Shown: one piece after another, positions 1 through 8,182 of the stretch
Numbering within the stretch: the stretch's first letter is position 1
Layout of the letters: every line of letters starts with the position of its first letter
DNA from: Akkermansia sp.
GTDB lineage: Bacteria > Verrucomicrobiota > Verrucomicrobiia > Verrucomicrobiales > Akkermansiaceae
Reading direction: 5' to 3'
Assembly (NCBI GenBank): GCA_017555025.1
Contig: JAFZHC010000070.1
Coordinates: forward strand, 1 to 53,720
DNA: 53,720 nucleotides
The notes under the pieces: generated by a model
What the model was told of the DNA's origin: nothing
Seen by the model: the letters and a program-made list of their open reading frames with translations, nothing else
Database searches by the model: none
Program-made: the position numbers and the translations under genes

Positions 1-516
1 GCGAAAAGTAGTAGTCTTTGTTCTGGTGCTTTTCATGATATGGTAGGTTTGATTTTGGCGAATTGACTATACCATCTTTCATTCAGAAGAGCACCTTTTT
101 TGTGCTCTCATCGTGTCGCATTTAATTTTGCCACTCTCACATATATCTTCTATTATTGACTTTACTATACCACACTATTATTGTAGAGTATAGTTAACGA
201 ATTTTTACATTTATAAATCTCGTTTGCTGATTTTATTTTCTTATATATTGATTTTGCGGAAATAACAATCATTATCATGGCGCTCGACAGATGGTTATTA
301 GCTACGGTGAGTATTAATTGCAGCCGTTGGAAAATATGAATCAAAATATTTAGCTAACTTAATCATATTATTTTTTTATCTCCAACTACAAAATTTTTCT
401 AGACATCTCATTCGAAATGAGATATACTCGTGCTCAGCGAGGGAAGAAGTAAAGTTCCGACGTACGGGGAACACTGATTTCCAAGCTATTAACAATAAAC
501 ATTAACACATAGAAAA
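1..516. other. Intergenic region upstream of the PEP-CTERM gene
   Basis: No convincing coding frame in this AT-rich stretch. It holds a hairpin with arms AGAGCAC and GTGCTCT around 86-109, two copies of the octamer CTATACCA (about 67 and 165), the promoter-like site at 400-428, and a small hairpin GTTCC/GGAAC at 454-472 that would lie in the leader of the downstream gene. Confidence 0.5.
400..428 (+). promoter_or_regulatory. Promoter of the PEP-CTERM gene with a palindrome filling the spacer
   Basis: TAGACA (400-405) and TATACT (423-428) are 17 bp apart. The spacer is itself an inverted repeat, TCTCATT-CGA-AATGAGA. Transcription should start near 435, leaving a leader of about 80 nt. The -35/-10 match is direct; the operator role of the palindrome is inference. 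Confidence 0.5.
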
Positions 517-1257
517 ATGAAAAAGACAATTGCAATTCTTGCACTTGCTGCAGGCTTCAGCTCAGTCACCATGGCTGAGACCATTACCATGGGGCCCGAG
601 CAGCTCATTGGTGAACCAGGGAAGACCTTGACCGTGACTACGGTTCTCAATACCGTTCAGTTTAAAGATGCTCTTTCCAGCAATACTACTGCAACCATTT
701 TGACGTTGAACGGTGTTCGACTTTCGGATGGTGCTATGACATGGGACTTTAATACTTATGTGGGTGTGAAAGGTGGTAAGTTGGAAGGCGCATGGGATTC
801 TCCTACCCAGACAACAATAAAATGGGGGTACGGACTGGGCGTGGATGTCTCTAATATCTGGTACGGTGCTGCTGCATCTGCTCTGACCCTTGTAGGTACA
901 ACGAACAATCCCAATGTTGAAGGGAACTGGAAGGGTACAATTGCTGTGCTCTCCGTTGTGTACCACGATGGCACTATTAAACACTACGATGGGTATAACG
1001 AAGGTCTGCGATTTACTGACAATGGCAACAATGTTTCAGATCGTCATTTCTCCGGTTATCAGTTTGAAAGTGATTTTGTAGATTATAACAATGGCCCTGT
1101 GTACAATTTTGGCAGCTATGCTTCCAAGGAGGCAGCTATCGCCGCAGCTCAGGGCGCAAATGCAATCAAAATCGCTCACCTTGCTCCCGAGCCGACCACA
1201 GCTACGCTGAGCCTGCTGGCTCTCGCCGGTCTGGCTGCTCGCCGTCGTCGCAAGTAA
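517..1257 (+). CDS. PEP-CTERM sorting domain protein
   Basis: A 246-residue exported protein. It has a cleavable signal peptide (MKKTIAILALAAGFSSVTMA, residues 1-20), a Gly/Asn/Thr-rich beta-type middle, and a C-terminal PEP-CTERM signal: a Glu-Pro motif near residue 225, a short Ala/Leu hydrophobic helix, and an Arg-rich tail ending in Lys. In known systems exosortase recognises this tripartite tail and sends the protein to the surface or extracellular matrix. No exosortase gene is in this window. The middle region matches no family I recognise. It is a single gene with its own promoter and a strong terminator, so probably monocistronic. Confidence 0.85.
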   Translation: MKKTIAILALAAGFSSVTMAETITMGPEQLIGEPGKTLTVTTVLNTVQFKDALSSNTTATILTLNGVRLSDGAMTWDFNTYVGVKGGKLEGAWDSPTQTTIKWGYGLGVDVSNIWYGAAASALTLVGTTNNPNVEGNWKGTIAVLSVVYHDGTIKHYDGYNEGLRFTDNGNNVSDRHFSGYQFESDFVDYNNGPVYNFGSYASKEAAIAAAQGANAIKIAHLAPEPTTATLSLLALAGLAARRRRK

Positions 1258-1280
1258 AGGCTGTTTTAAGTCTGTTTACA

Positions 1281-1318
1281 AAAATCCGCAGTTCCGATGA
1301 GGAGCTGCGGATTTTTTT
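1281..1318 (+). terminator. Intrinsic terminator of the PEP-CTERM gene
   Basis: Stem built on AAATCCGCAG and CTGCGGATTT with a loop of about 13 nt, followed by a run of T. It starts 23 nt after the stop codon. Confidence 0.85.
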
Positions 1319-1336
1319 GATATCGAAAAATGACGT

Positions 1337-1753
1337 TCACTTTCGCCCGGCGAGGCGAAGGAGTGATTGATAGGCCTTGGGGTGATGCAGAGCTACGGCT
1401 TTGCGGTACCAGTAAGCAGCGAGCTCGGCACTACGAGGGGCACCGAGGCCATTCTCAAAGCAATCGCCCAGACGATAAGTGGCGGCGGCATGACCGGCCA
1501 TGGCCGCACGCTCCAGGCAGGAAACACCACCGGCGGGGTCTTTGCTGCAACCTATACCCTTAAGGTAACATTTGCCGAGTTGGTACAGAGCGTCTGCCAT
1601 ACCGGCCCGGGCAGCGAGGTCAAGCAGCTCTACGGCAGCCTCATAATCACGCGCACAGCCGCGCCCCCTCAACAAGCGCTTGGCTCGGTACAGGCAATCA
1701 GCCGGCGAGGTAGCGACATCGTTCTTCTGCTCGATAAGGGGGGCGCTCATCAT
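1337..1753 (-). CDS. Sel1-like repeat protein
   Basis: A 138-residue protein with about three Sel1/TPR-like helical repeats: the pattern A..LG.CY..G.G...D...A..W...AA..GH recurs from about residue 45 to the end. Such repeats form protein-binding solenoids; the partner is unknown. I chose ATG at 1753 (or the adjacent ATG at 1750) because it begins one nucleotide after the stop of the upstream thioredoxin gene; an upstream start would overlap that gene deeply. No signal peptide from this start, so it may be cytoplasmic. It is the last gene of the leftward oxidoreductase-thioredoxin-Sel1 operon. Confidence 0.7.
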   Translation of the reverse strand: MMSAPLIEQKNDVATSPADCLYRAKRLLRGRGCARDYEAAVELLDLAARAGMADALYQLGKCYLKGIGCSKDPAGGVSCLERAAMAGHAAATYRLGDCFENGLGAPRSAELAAYWYRKAVALHHPKAYQSLLRLAGRK

Positions 1754-1754
1754 C

Positions 1755-2696
1755 TTAACGAACGGGACGTTTGCGGTACAGCATGCGTACTCGGTTAAGG
1801 GTGGTCTGAGGGTTGGCATACACACCTCGCAACTGCCGCTTGCGCGATTCCTTTTCTCTCGGCGTAAGCCGCAAATCGGCATCGATAGAGGCATAGGCTA
1901 CCTCAGCAGCAGCCAGAACATCATCCGTTGTCTCTGCCATGCGTATGAGCAGGCGATAACGCAGCTCCAGCAGCCGGCGCTTATTGGCGGGTACGGCTTG
2001 GCTGAGCGCAGCATCCACTATAGCAAGAGCTGCGGCATCTGTCGGGGCGGCATCTGCAGCGGCTTGACATTGTTGCAGGGCATTTTCAGCAGCGGCGGCG
2101 GCCTTCAGACCGCTGAGGTCCTGCAAATCGATAGAAGCAAGCTCCTGCTGCAGGGGGACATTCAGCTCATGCAGTTCTTCAGGGATAAGCTTCCATGCGG
2201 CCAGCATGGCCTTCAACTTCTCTTCCCCCTGTTGCTGTGCAGCCCGCAGCAGCAATTGGTGTGCCTGCAACCCGGGCTCAAGAATACTGCGCACGGTTGC
2301 GGGCTTGCCCACATAGCCGAAAAGCCCGCCCAGAGGGCGCCCTTTATCATCTATCACCAGTACAGTAGGATAACCGTCTATCCGGTACTTGGTACACAAC
2401 ATCTGGTTTTGAGCCAGCAATTTATCATCTATGCGGCGGTGCTGGGGTACGTCTACCTCCAGCAGCACAAAATGCTCGGCTGCCCAGGCAGCAAATACCG
2501 GCTCATCCAGCACTTCCTTGCGCAAACGAATGCAGTAATAGCACCAGTCCGAGCCGGTAAAATCTGCCAGCACAGGCTTACCCTGCTGCTTGGCCTGAGC
2601 AAGAGCAGCTTCGTAATCCGTACCCCACTCAGCGGCGGTAGCAGTTGCTACCAGCGCCGCGAGAAGGCTCAGGCATACATGCCCTATTTTCCACAT
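1755..2696 (-). CDS. Exported thioredoxin-fold protein with WCxxC
   Basis: A 313-residue protein with a signal peptide (residues 1-22). A thioredoxin-like domain spans about 25-140, with the active-site motif WCYYC at 51-55 (preceded by GSD) and a cis-proline segment GYPTVLVID. The C-terminal ~170 residues are helical and unassigned. By family this would be a periplasmic thiol reductase or disulfide-handling protein. It sits 13 nt after the Gfo/Idh/MocA gene and 1 nt before the Sel1 gene, so is translated in an operon. The same GSDW frame occurs without cysteines in the protein at 10402-11673. Confidence 0.8.
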   Translation of the reverse strand: MWKIGHVCLSLLAALVATATAAEWGTDYEAALAQAKQQGKPVLADFTGSDWCYYCIRLRKEVLDEPVFAAWAAEHFVLLEVDVPQHRRIDDKLLAQNQMLCTKYRIDGYPTVLVIDDKGRPLGGLFGYVGKPATVRSILEPGLQAHQLLLRAAQQQGEEKLKAMLAAWKLIPEELHELNVPLQQELASIDLQDLSGLKAAAAAENALQQCQAAADAAPTDAAALAIVDAALSQAVPANKRRLLELRYRLLIRMAETTDDVLAAAEVAYASIDADLRLTPREKESRKRQLRGVYANPQTTLNRVRMLYRKRPVR

Positions 2697-2709
2697 AACA
2701 AGGCCGGAT

Positions 2710-4023
2710 TTAATAATTCAGTTCACCGGCCAGTACGCGACGTTCAAACTCTTTGATGTCGACCACCTCCCCGGTGCGACGGGCATGCTCTACAGCGAAG
2801 GCTATTACATGAGAGTGAGCGCTGGCCTGAATGGGGGTGGTCATCAGAGCGGTATCCTCCACCACGCGCATATCATTATAAAGATTGCTCACCAGCCCCC
2901 AGTCACCACCGCCGTGGCCGGCATAGCCGCCGGAGGCTTCTTCCACCTCAACCTTACGCATCTTCTTGGAGAAATGCTCTGTAACGGTGATTTCACCCGG
3001 CCCATTATCGCGGTAGAAGGCACCTGCACGCAACTTGGCCTTGGTACCGTAAATCTCGATGTGGCGCCCCTCCTCAAAGGCGGTCATGGTAAAGGTACCT
3101 GTAATACCGCCCATGTAGCGCAAAATAGCCACCAAGTGGTCAGGCTGATTGTTATCGCCACACTGGAACACATCGCGCCCCCAAGGGGAGGTACGCAGCC
3201 AATCGGTTATCTGCTCGGGAGTCGCTTCATCCACACCATCCATCACCATCTTCAACCAACGGCGGCAGGATTCATCGGTGATATACTTGCGGGCATCCCA
3301 GGGGTCTTCGCCAATGGGGCCGGTCCAATCCGTGCAACGGTCAGGACGGGGTTCGGTAAGGGTTTCGGAGCGGAAGAAAGAAAGCTCACCAAAAGAAGAC
3401 ACCTGCTCACAGGGGCGGTTAAGCAGCCAATAAAGGATGTCCATATCATGGCAACATTTAGCCACAATCATGGGGGTGGATTTTTCGCTGTTACCCCAAT
3501 GCCCACGCACGAAAGAGTGACCGAAATGCCAGGCACCCACACCTTCATTGGCGTTGAAGGTCATGATTTCACCCAGCTCACCGCTACGAATGATATTGCG
3601 AATAGCATTGTAGAAAGGCGTGTAGCGCAGCACATGACAAATAGCCACACGACGTCCGAGTTTCTCTGCCAAATCCCGCAGCTCCAGAGCCTCGCGCAGG
3701 GTTTTGGCAATGGGCTTCTCGAGCAACAGGTCATAGCCCAATTCCAGCGCACGTTTTGCCGGCTCAAAGTGGTAGTCATCCTGCGTACCGATAATAGCCA
3801 CATCTGCCAGCTTAGGCTGAGACAGCAACTCATCAGCATTGGCAAAAATGCGGATATCGCCCCGCTCCTCTTCAGGAGCAAAATCACGCACCTGCTCAGC
3901 ACGCCCTCTTACCGGATCGGCAGCGGCTACAATACGGAACTGCTCCGGGCGCTCCATAGCCAACTTCATATACGTGCGCGTGCGAGAACCGCAACCAATA
4001 CCAACAAGGGTGATTCTGCTCAT
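2710..4023 (-). CDS. Gfo/Idh/MocA family oxidoreductase
   Basis: A 437-residue NAD(P)-dependent dehydrogenase of the glucose-fructose oxidoreductase / inositol dehydrogenase family. The N-terminus carries the Rossmann dinucleotide fold (ITLVGIGCGSRTRTY, where the Gly-rich turn is slightly degenerate), followed by ADP.RGRAEQV, then the family motif EKPIAKT near residue 100 and H.LRYTP. The C-terminal alpha/beta domain contains the GxGA-type repeats of the family. Substrates in this family are sugars, inositols or sugar acids; nothing here fixes which. There is no signal peptide, so it is cytoplasmic. It heads the leftward operon with thioredoxin and Sel1 genes. Confidence 0.9.
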   Translation of the reverse strand: MSRITLVGIGCGSRTRTYMKLAMERPEQFRIVAAADPVRGRAEQVRDFAPEEERGDIRIFANADELLSQPKLADVAIIGTQDDYHFEPAKRALELGYDLLLEKPIAKTLREALELRDLAEKLGRRVAICHVLRYTPFYNAIRNIIRSGELGEIMTFNANEGVGAWHFGHSFVRGHWGNSEKSTPMIVAKCCHDMDILYWLLNRPCEQVSSFGELSFFRSETLTEPRPDRCTDWTGPIGEDPWDARKYITDESCRRWLKMVMDGVDEATPEQITDWLRTSPWGRDVFQCGDNNQPDHLVAILRYMGGITGTFTMTAFEEGRHIEIYGTKAKLRAGAFYRDNGPGEITVTEHFSKKMRKVEVEEASGGYAGHGGGDWGLVSNLYNDMRVVEDTALMTTPIQASAHSHVIAFAVEHARRTGEVVDIKEFERRVLAGELNY

Positions 4024-4055
4024 ACTGTTCTGATGTTAAGTCGTGTTACGCACCC

Positions 4056-4084
4056 AGTTTACACCCACTACATTACATTGGCAA
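4056..4084 (-). promoter_or_regulatory. Promoter of the oxidoreductase operon
   Basis: On the minus strand, TTGCCA (4084-4079) and TAAACT (4061-4056) are separated by 17 bp. The predicted start leaves a leader of about 25 nt, unlike the near-leaderless promoters elsewhere in the window. It is divergent from the recA promoter. Confidence 0.5.
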
Positions 4085-4115
4085 GCCTATTTTCGCTTTT
4101 TGATTTGCTGGCAGA

Positions 4116-4152
4116 TTTTGAGCTTGCATGGCGTAAATCAAACAGGTAAGCT
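4116..4152 (+). promoter_or_regulatory. recA promoter with TTTTGAGCTTG element
   Basis: TTGCAT (4124-4129), 17-bp spacer, TAAGCT (4147-4152), only 11 nt before the recA ATG, so the leader would be about 4 nt. The -35 box overlaps the 11-mer TTTTGAGCTTG (4116-4126), which also precedes two other genes here. I saw no obvious LexA-type palindrome. Confidence 0.5.
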
Positions 4153-4163
4153 ATCAGCACGAT

Positions 4164-5195
4164 ATGAGTAAAGAAATTTCCCCCGAACAGGAGAAGCTGC
4201 AGGCACAGCGCCAGCGTGCACTTGATGCCGCTATGCTCCAGATACAGAAAGACTTCGGCGAAAACGCCATCATGCGCCTCGGTGACAAGAAAACCATGGA
4301 GGTAGAGGTTATCCCCACCGGTAACCTGCTCATTGACCGCGCTCTGGGTGCCGGCGGTGTACCTCGTGGCCGAATTGTTGAAGTCTTCGGTCCCGAATCC
4401 TCCGGTAAAACCACCCTCACCCTCACCGTTATTGCTCAGGCTCAGCGTGCCGGTGGTCTGGCTGCTTTCATCGATGTAGAGCACGCCCTCGACCCTGCCT
4501 ATGCAGCTAAGCTCGGTGTTAATCTGGATGACCTGCTCGTCTCTCAGCCCAACAGCGGCGAGGAAGCTCTGCAGATTTGTGAGGCTCTGGTACGCTCCAA
4601 CGCTATCGATGTGATTGTGGTAGACTCCGTAGCTGCCCTTGTAACGCGCCAGGAGCTCGAGGGTGAAATCGGCGACAGCACGGTAGGCGCCCAAGCACGC
4701 CTGATGAGTGCCGCCCTCCGCAAGCTCACCTCACTCATTGCCAAAGCCCGCACGGTTTGCATCTTCACAAACCAGATTCGCGAGAAGATTGGTGTCATGT
4801 TCGGTAATCCCGAGACTACCCCCGGTGGTCGAGCCCTCAAGTTCTACGCCTCCGTGCGCTGCGATATCCGCCGCATTGGGCAGATTAAGGGTGCTGACGG
4901 CACCGTAGCCGGTAACCGCACCAAACTGAAGGTAGTGAAGAACAAGGTAGCCGCTCCCTTCACTGAATGCGAGTTCGACATCATGTACAACGAAGGCATT
5001 TCCTCCGTTGGCTCCCTGATTGACCTCGCCATGGAGTACGACGTCATTCAGAAGCGTGGCTCCTGGTTCAGCTACAACGGCAGCCAGCTTGCTCAAGGCC
5101 GCGATGCCGCCAAGGAAGCCCTGCGCAACAACCCCGACCTCTACGCCGAGATTGAAGAAAAAGTCAAGGCTAAGCTGGAGGAGAAAGGTAAGTAA
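4164..5195 (+). CDS. recA: Recombinase RecA
   Basis: A full-length 343-residue RecA, the ATP-dependent filament protein that drives homologous strand exchange and triggers LexA self-cleavage. Visible landmarks: Walker [10 protein letters not shown] at 76-84, the MAW region around EHALDP, Walker [12 protein letters not shown], loop L1 with EGEIGDS, and loop L2 with the invariant segment [20 protein letters not shown] followed by [10 protein letters not shown]. The C-terminus is short and acidic/basic mixed. It is a single gene facing holA across a shared terminator. Codon use is strongly biased, as expected for an abundant protein. Confidence 0.98.
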   Translation: MSKEISPEQEKLQAQRQRALDAAMLQIQKDFGENAIMRLGDKKTMEVEVIPTGNLLIDRALGAGGVPRGRIVEVFGPESSGKTTLTLTVIAQAQRAGGLAAFIDVEHALDPAYAAKLGVNLDDLLVSQPNSGEEALQICEALVRSNAIDVIVVDSVAALVTRQELEGEIGDSTVGAQARLMSAALRKLTSLIAKARTVCIFTNQIREKIGVMFGNPETTPGGRALKFYASVRCDIRRIGQIKGADGTVAGNRTKLKVVKNKVAAPFTECEFDIMYNEGISSVGSLIDLAMEYDVIQKRGSWFSYNGSQLAQGRDAAKEALRNNPDLYAEIEEKVKAKLEEKGK

Positions 5196-5231
5196 TTAAG
5201 AAGTCCCCTTCTCGTAATAAAAGTATTAGCA

Positions 5232-5270
5232 AAAACAGCCGCTGCCTATTTCACGGGCAGCGGCTGTTTT
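5232..5270. terminator. Bidirectional terminator between recA and holA
   Basis: A near-perfect stem, AAAACAGCCGCTGCC against GGCAGCGGCTGTTTT, with A-run on one side and T-run on the other. It can terminate recA from the left and holA from the right. Confidence 0.85.
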
Positions 5271-5292
5271 AACATAAAAATAACATAACCCA

Positions 5293-6384
5293 TCACGCCG
5301 TAAGGGAGACCACAAGTTTGTGGAGAATATCGCGGTCATCCAGCTGGGTGGAGACAAGCTGCCGGTCAGCAGTTGCACAGGCCTGCAGGTCACGGCGAGC
5401 CTTCTTCAAGGTCAGTTTACCGCAAGTTCGAGCAGCGTTGAAAAGGGAATAAGCATTGGGAGTGCCATCCTTTTTGAGGGGCAGAATCTTGCGGTCAGAG
5501 GGCAACAACTTGCTCAACGCATTTTCAAAAGCACGGTAATTATTGGCATCAATACCAAAAGAATCCATCAACAAGCGTGCACAAAAACGATTGCGCACCG
5601 TAGGTACTATGGCCGCACGCATGATAGTAACAGCAGCTTCGCCATGCTCCAGCTGTTCGTTAATGAGACGCACAGCCAATCGACAATCGCTCTGCTCGAT
5701 AGCACGGGAAATCTCAAAAATCACCCCGTTGCGTGATACTGCCACCATGAGGTCAACATCCTGCAAAGCAACCCTACGCCGCTCAGGCCCGAGATAAACG
5801 TCTATCTTAGATAATTCGTTGCCAATCTGCCGCGTGCTTTCATTCACACGGTGCACAAAAAGATCCAGCGCATCATTATCAAATGTCAGCCCCAACGGCT
5901 TAGCCATACGCATGGTCAGCGCAGCTACCTCGCTCTCCCAACCGGGTTTGGATATGTCAATTTTGGTGAACTCCTTCACCTGTGCAACATTACCAAGCTT
6001 CTTAAAGAAGGAGCGGCGCTTGTCCATTTCTGCGCTACTGAGCACAAAGAATGTTTCGGGCGGCATACTACCCAGAACGGCCAGCAAATCCTCCATGGCC
6101 TCCTGCACCGCTTCGCTGCGAGCACCGGACGGGGTATCAGCCAAGAAATTGACACCTTTGAGCCATATCACCTTGCGACCGCCAAACATATTCATCATTT
6201 GCAGCCCCGAAATTGCCCGGCGAATCAACTCCACCGCTTCATCAGCTGTGGCTGCAGCGCCATCAATGGTTTCATCCCCCCAGCCATCGCCCCCGGCAGA
6301 GAGCTCTGCGGCGCATTTGGCCGCAGCCGAACCTGCCGCGCCCTCATCGCTGCCAAAAAATACAAAACTGCTCGTCTCTGCCAT
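5293..6384 (-). CDS. holA: DNA polymerase III delta subunit
   Basis: A 363-residue clamp-loader delta subunit. The pattern is the HolA one: an N-terminal FFGSDEG segment, the motif MMNMFGGRKVIWLKG (family: lF..rrlv.v), then DKR and FKKL, and a C-terminal helical collar domain. Delta opens the beta sliding clamp during loading; it lacks a Walker ATPase of its own, as here. The protein begins MAETSSFVFFGSD. It has its own promoter and converges on recA. The gene is usually annotated as holA. Confidence 0.9.
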   Translation of the reverse strand: MAETSSFVFFGSDEGAAGSAAAKCAAELSAGGDGWGDETIDGAAATADEAVELIRRAISGLQMMNMFGGRKVIWLKGVNFLADTPSGARSEAVQEAMEDLLAVLGSMPPETFFVLSSAEMDKRRSFFKKLGNVAQVKEFTKIDISKPGWESEVAALTMRMAKPLGLTFDNDALDLFVHRVNESTRQIGNELSKIDVYLGPERRRVALQDVDLMVAVSRNGVIFEISRAIEQSDCRLAVRLINEQLEHGEAAVTIMRAAIVPTVRNRFCARLLMDSFGIDANNYRAFENALSKLLPSDRKILPLKKDGTPNAYSLFNAARTCGKLTLKKARRDLQACATADRQLVSTQLDDRDILHKLVVSLTA

Positions 6385-6395
6385 ACCTGCCCTGC

Positions 6396-6424
6396 ATTAT
6401 GCCAGATGCAATCTGCCAAGTCAA
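6396..6424 (-). promoter_or_regulatory. holA promoter
   Basis: Minus strand: TTGACT (6424-6419), 17-bp spacer, CATAAT (6401-6396), 11 nt before ATG. The transcript would carry about 4 nt of leader and no room for a Shine-Dalgarno site. Confidence 0.6.
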
Positions 6425-6494
6425 ACAGTATGCGTGTGCATACATGAAAAACCGCTTTTACGGCTCCGGCGGCTAGTTGAATCGTGCTTTTCAC

Positions 6495-6522
6495 TTGCAA
6501 GCGCGAGAGCTGATGGTAAAAT
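6495..6522 (+). promoter_or_regulatory. Promoter of the GH18 gene
   Basis: TTGCAA (6495-6500), 16-bp spacer, TAAAAT (6517-6522), then 7 nt to the ATG at 6530. Transcription is expected to start at or next to the start codon. This spacing supports ATG 6530 over any upstream in-frame start. Confidence 0.6.
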
Positions 6523-6529
6523 ACCTTAC

Positions 6530-8011
6530 ATGAAAAATGCATTTCTTCAGCTGTCTTGCCTCACATGTCTGCTCAGCCATGCTCTTGCAGCCACAGCAGA
6601 AATGCGCCATACGCATGGCGTTTTTTATCCCGGGCTCAATAACCAGCCCATCCTGCAGCTCAAAGTAGTCGGTAAGCCGGGCGAAAAAATCAAAGCGCTC
6701 AGCTTCACACCCGGCAAATCCACACGCCGCAGCGGGTTAAAAGCTGTAAGGCTCTCTACCTCGGGACATAACAACGCCTTCACAACTCATACTCAAAACC
6801 CGGTTCAGGAAAAAGCAAAACAAAGCTCCGTGCGAGAGCAATTCACGTTCAACACAACTTTTGAATTAGGTAATAAGCCTCTCTATATCTGGCTGAGCTA
6901 TGATATTTCACCTACCATTAAGCGCAATGCCTGTGTGGACGCTTTGTGCACTTCTATTCAGATGGAGGATGGAAGCATCGTAAAGCCTGAGCTCAAAATA
7001 GCCGATGGGCTGGACGAACGAGTCATCGGCCGCGTCCATCCCTTCACCTACCGCATCGTGCCCTATTACCGCCCGCGCTGGGTAATGGGATGGGGCAATG
7101 CCAAAGAGGCTGTTCATCTCACCCCTGAGCATTTTAACCTCTTTACGGATCTCATTCACTTTGCCTACAGCGTCAACGAGCAAGGAGATATCACCTATCA
7201 ATGGTCCGGCGGAAAAGACAGTCAGAAAACCGTAGATAATGCTCTGGCTGAAATCAAACGTCTGCACCGGGCGGCCAAGTCAGATTCCCGCCTCATTGCC
7301 GGCTTTGGTCACATGGATAAACCTCTCACCCAAGCTATTGCCCGCCCGGCCACCCGCCGCAAGCTTGCCCGCAATATGGCTCAATGGGCCATCCGGCGAG
7401 GGTATCAAGGTATTGACCTCGATTGGGAATACCCCGAAAATAAAACCCAATGGAACCATCTCGGACTATTCTTCGCTGACCTGCGCGAAGAACTTGCCGG
7501 CACAGGCATCTCCGTCAGTATTGCTGCATCGGTCAACTATCGCCCTCCCACCCTCTCCGTAACTGACCAGATAGATTTTATTCTCACCATGTCGTACGGC
7601 TCTCAAACGGCTCAACACGCTTCGATGGAGCGCTATCAGCGAGAAGCCAACTTCTGCGTGAATAAACTGCGCATGGACAAAGCACGCGTCGTATTAGGAC
7701 TTCCCTTCTACAGTAACGAGCAGGGCAAACTTACCGACCAATACGGTTACAGCCAAATCTACAATTGGTACCCTAACCTGAAGCCGGATGTCAACGTTTT
7801 CCGAGCCAAAAAGAAAGACGGCAGCGATGGCGCCATGCATTCCTTCAACGGTCGTAAACTCATAGCAGAAAAATGCCAATGGGCCAAGGACAACGATTTT
7901 GGCGGAGTCATGATATGGGCTTACGAAACAGATTTACCCCTCAATCATCGAGCCTCCCTCGGGCGAGCCATGTATAAGGTGCTGCAGCAAGCTCGTAAGA
8001 ACAAGCACTGA
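6530..8011 (+). CDS. GH18 family glycosidase, chitinase-like, exported
   Basis: A 493-residue secreted glycoside hydrolase of family 18. Signal peptide at 1-21 (ends SHALAAT). The catalytic core holds IDLDWEYP with D296, D298 and the acid/base E300, matching the DxxDxDxE signature; other GH18 strands are visible as LIHFAYS, LIAGFGH, FILTMSYG and the closing VMIWAYETD. The N-terminal ~180 residues look like a beta-rich ancillary domain. By family it cleaves beta-1,4-GlcNAc links of chitin or similar glycans (host N-glycans in endo-beta-GlcNAc-ase relatives); the exact substrate is not readable here. Start chosen from signal peptide and promoter spacing. Confidence 0.88.
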   Translation: MKNAFLQLSCLTCLLSHALAATAEMRHTHGVFYPGLNNQPILQLKVVGKPGEKIKALSFTPGKSTRRSGLKAVRLSTSGHNNAFTTHTQNPVQEKAKQSSVREQFTFNTTFELGNKPLYIWLSYDISPTIKRNACVDALCTSIQMEDGSIVKPELKIADGLDERVIGRVHPFTYRIVPYYRPRWVMGWGNAKEAVHLTPEHFNLFTDLIHFAYSVNEQGDITYQWSGGKDSQKTVDNALAEIKRLHRAAKSDSRLIAGFGHMDKPLTQAIARPATRRKLARNMAQWAIRRGYQGIDLDWEYPENKTQWNHLGLFFADLREELAGTGISVSIAASVNYRPPTLSVTDQIDFILTMSYGSQTAQHASMERYQREANFCVNKLRMDKARVVLGLPFYSNEQGKLTDQYGYSQIYNWYPNLKPDVNVFRAKKKDGSDGAMHSFNGRKLIAEKCQWAKDNDFGGVMIWAYETDLPLNHRASLGRAMYKVLQQARKNKH

Positions 8012-8042
8012 GTTTGTTCCTCCCAATGGAAAAATAACACAC

Positions 8043-8076
8043 ATACCCCTTCCCGTACGCTTGCGGGAAGGGGTAT
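8043..8076 (+). terminator. Hairpin after the GH18 gene
   Basis: Stem ATACCCCTTCCCG / CGGGAAGGGGTAT, 13 bp, loop 8 nt. No uninterrupted T-run follows, so it may be a weak terminator or a transcript-stabilising hairpin. Confidence 0.6.
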
Positions 8077-8135
8077 TCTGCTATTTCCTCAAAAAAACTT
8101 CATTTTACTATCAATAACAAACCGATATTTTTTTC

Positions 8136-8172
8136 TTTTGAGCTTGACAGATAATGCACGTAGTGCTACTAA
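8136..8172 (+). promoter_or_regulatory. Promoter of transglutaminase-like cassette A
   Basis: TTGACA (8144-8149), 17-bp spacer, TACTAA (8167-8172), 10 nt before ATG 8183. The -35 overlaps the element TTTTGAGCTTG (8136-8146), shared with the recA and rubrerythrin promoters. The leader would be about 3 nt. Confidence 0.5.
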
Positions 8173-8182
8173 GATAGCTACC

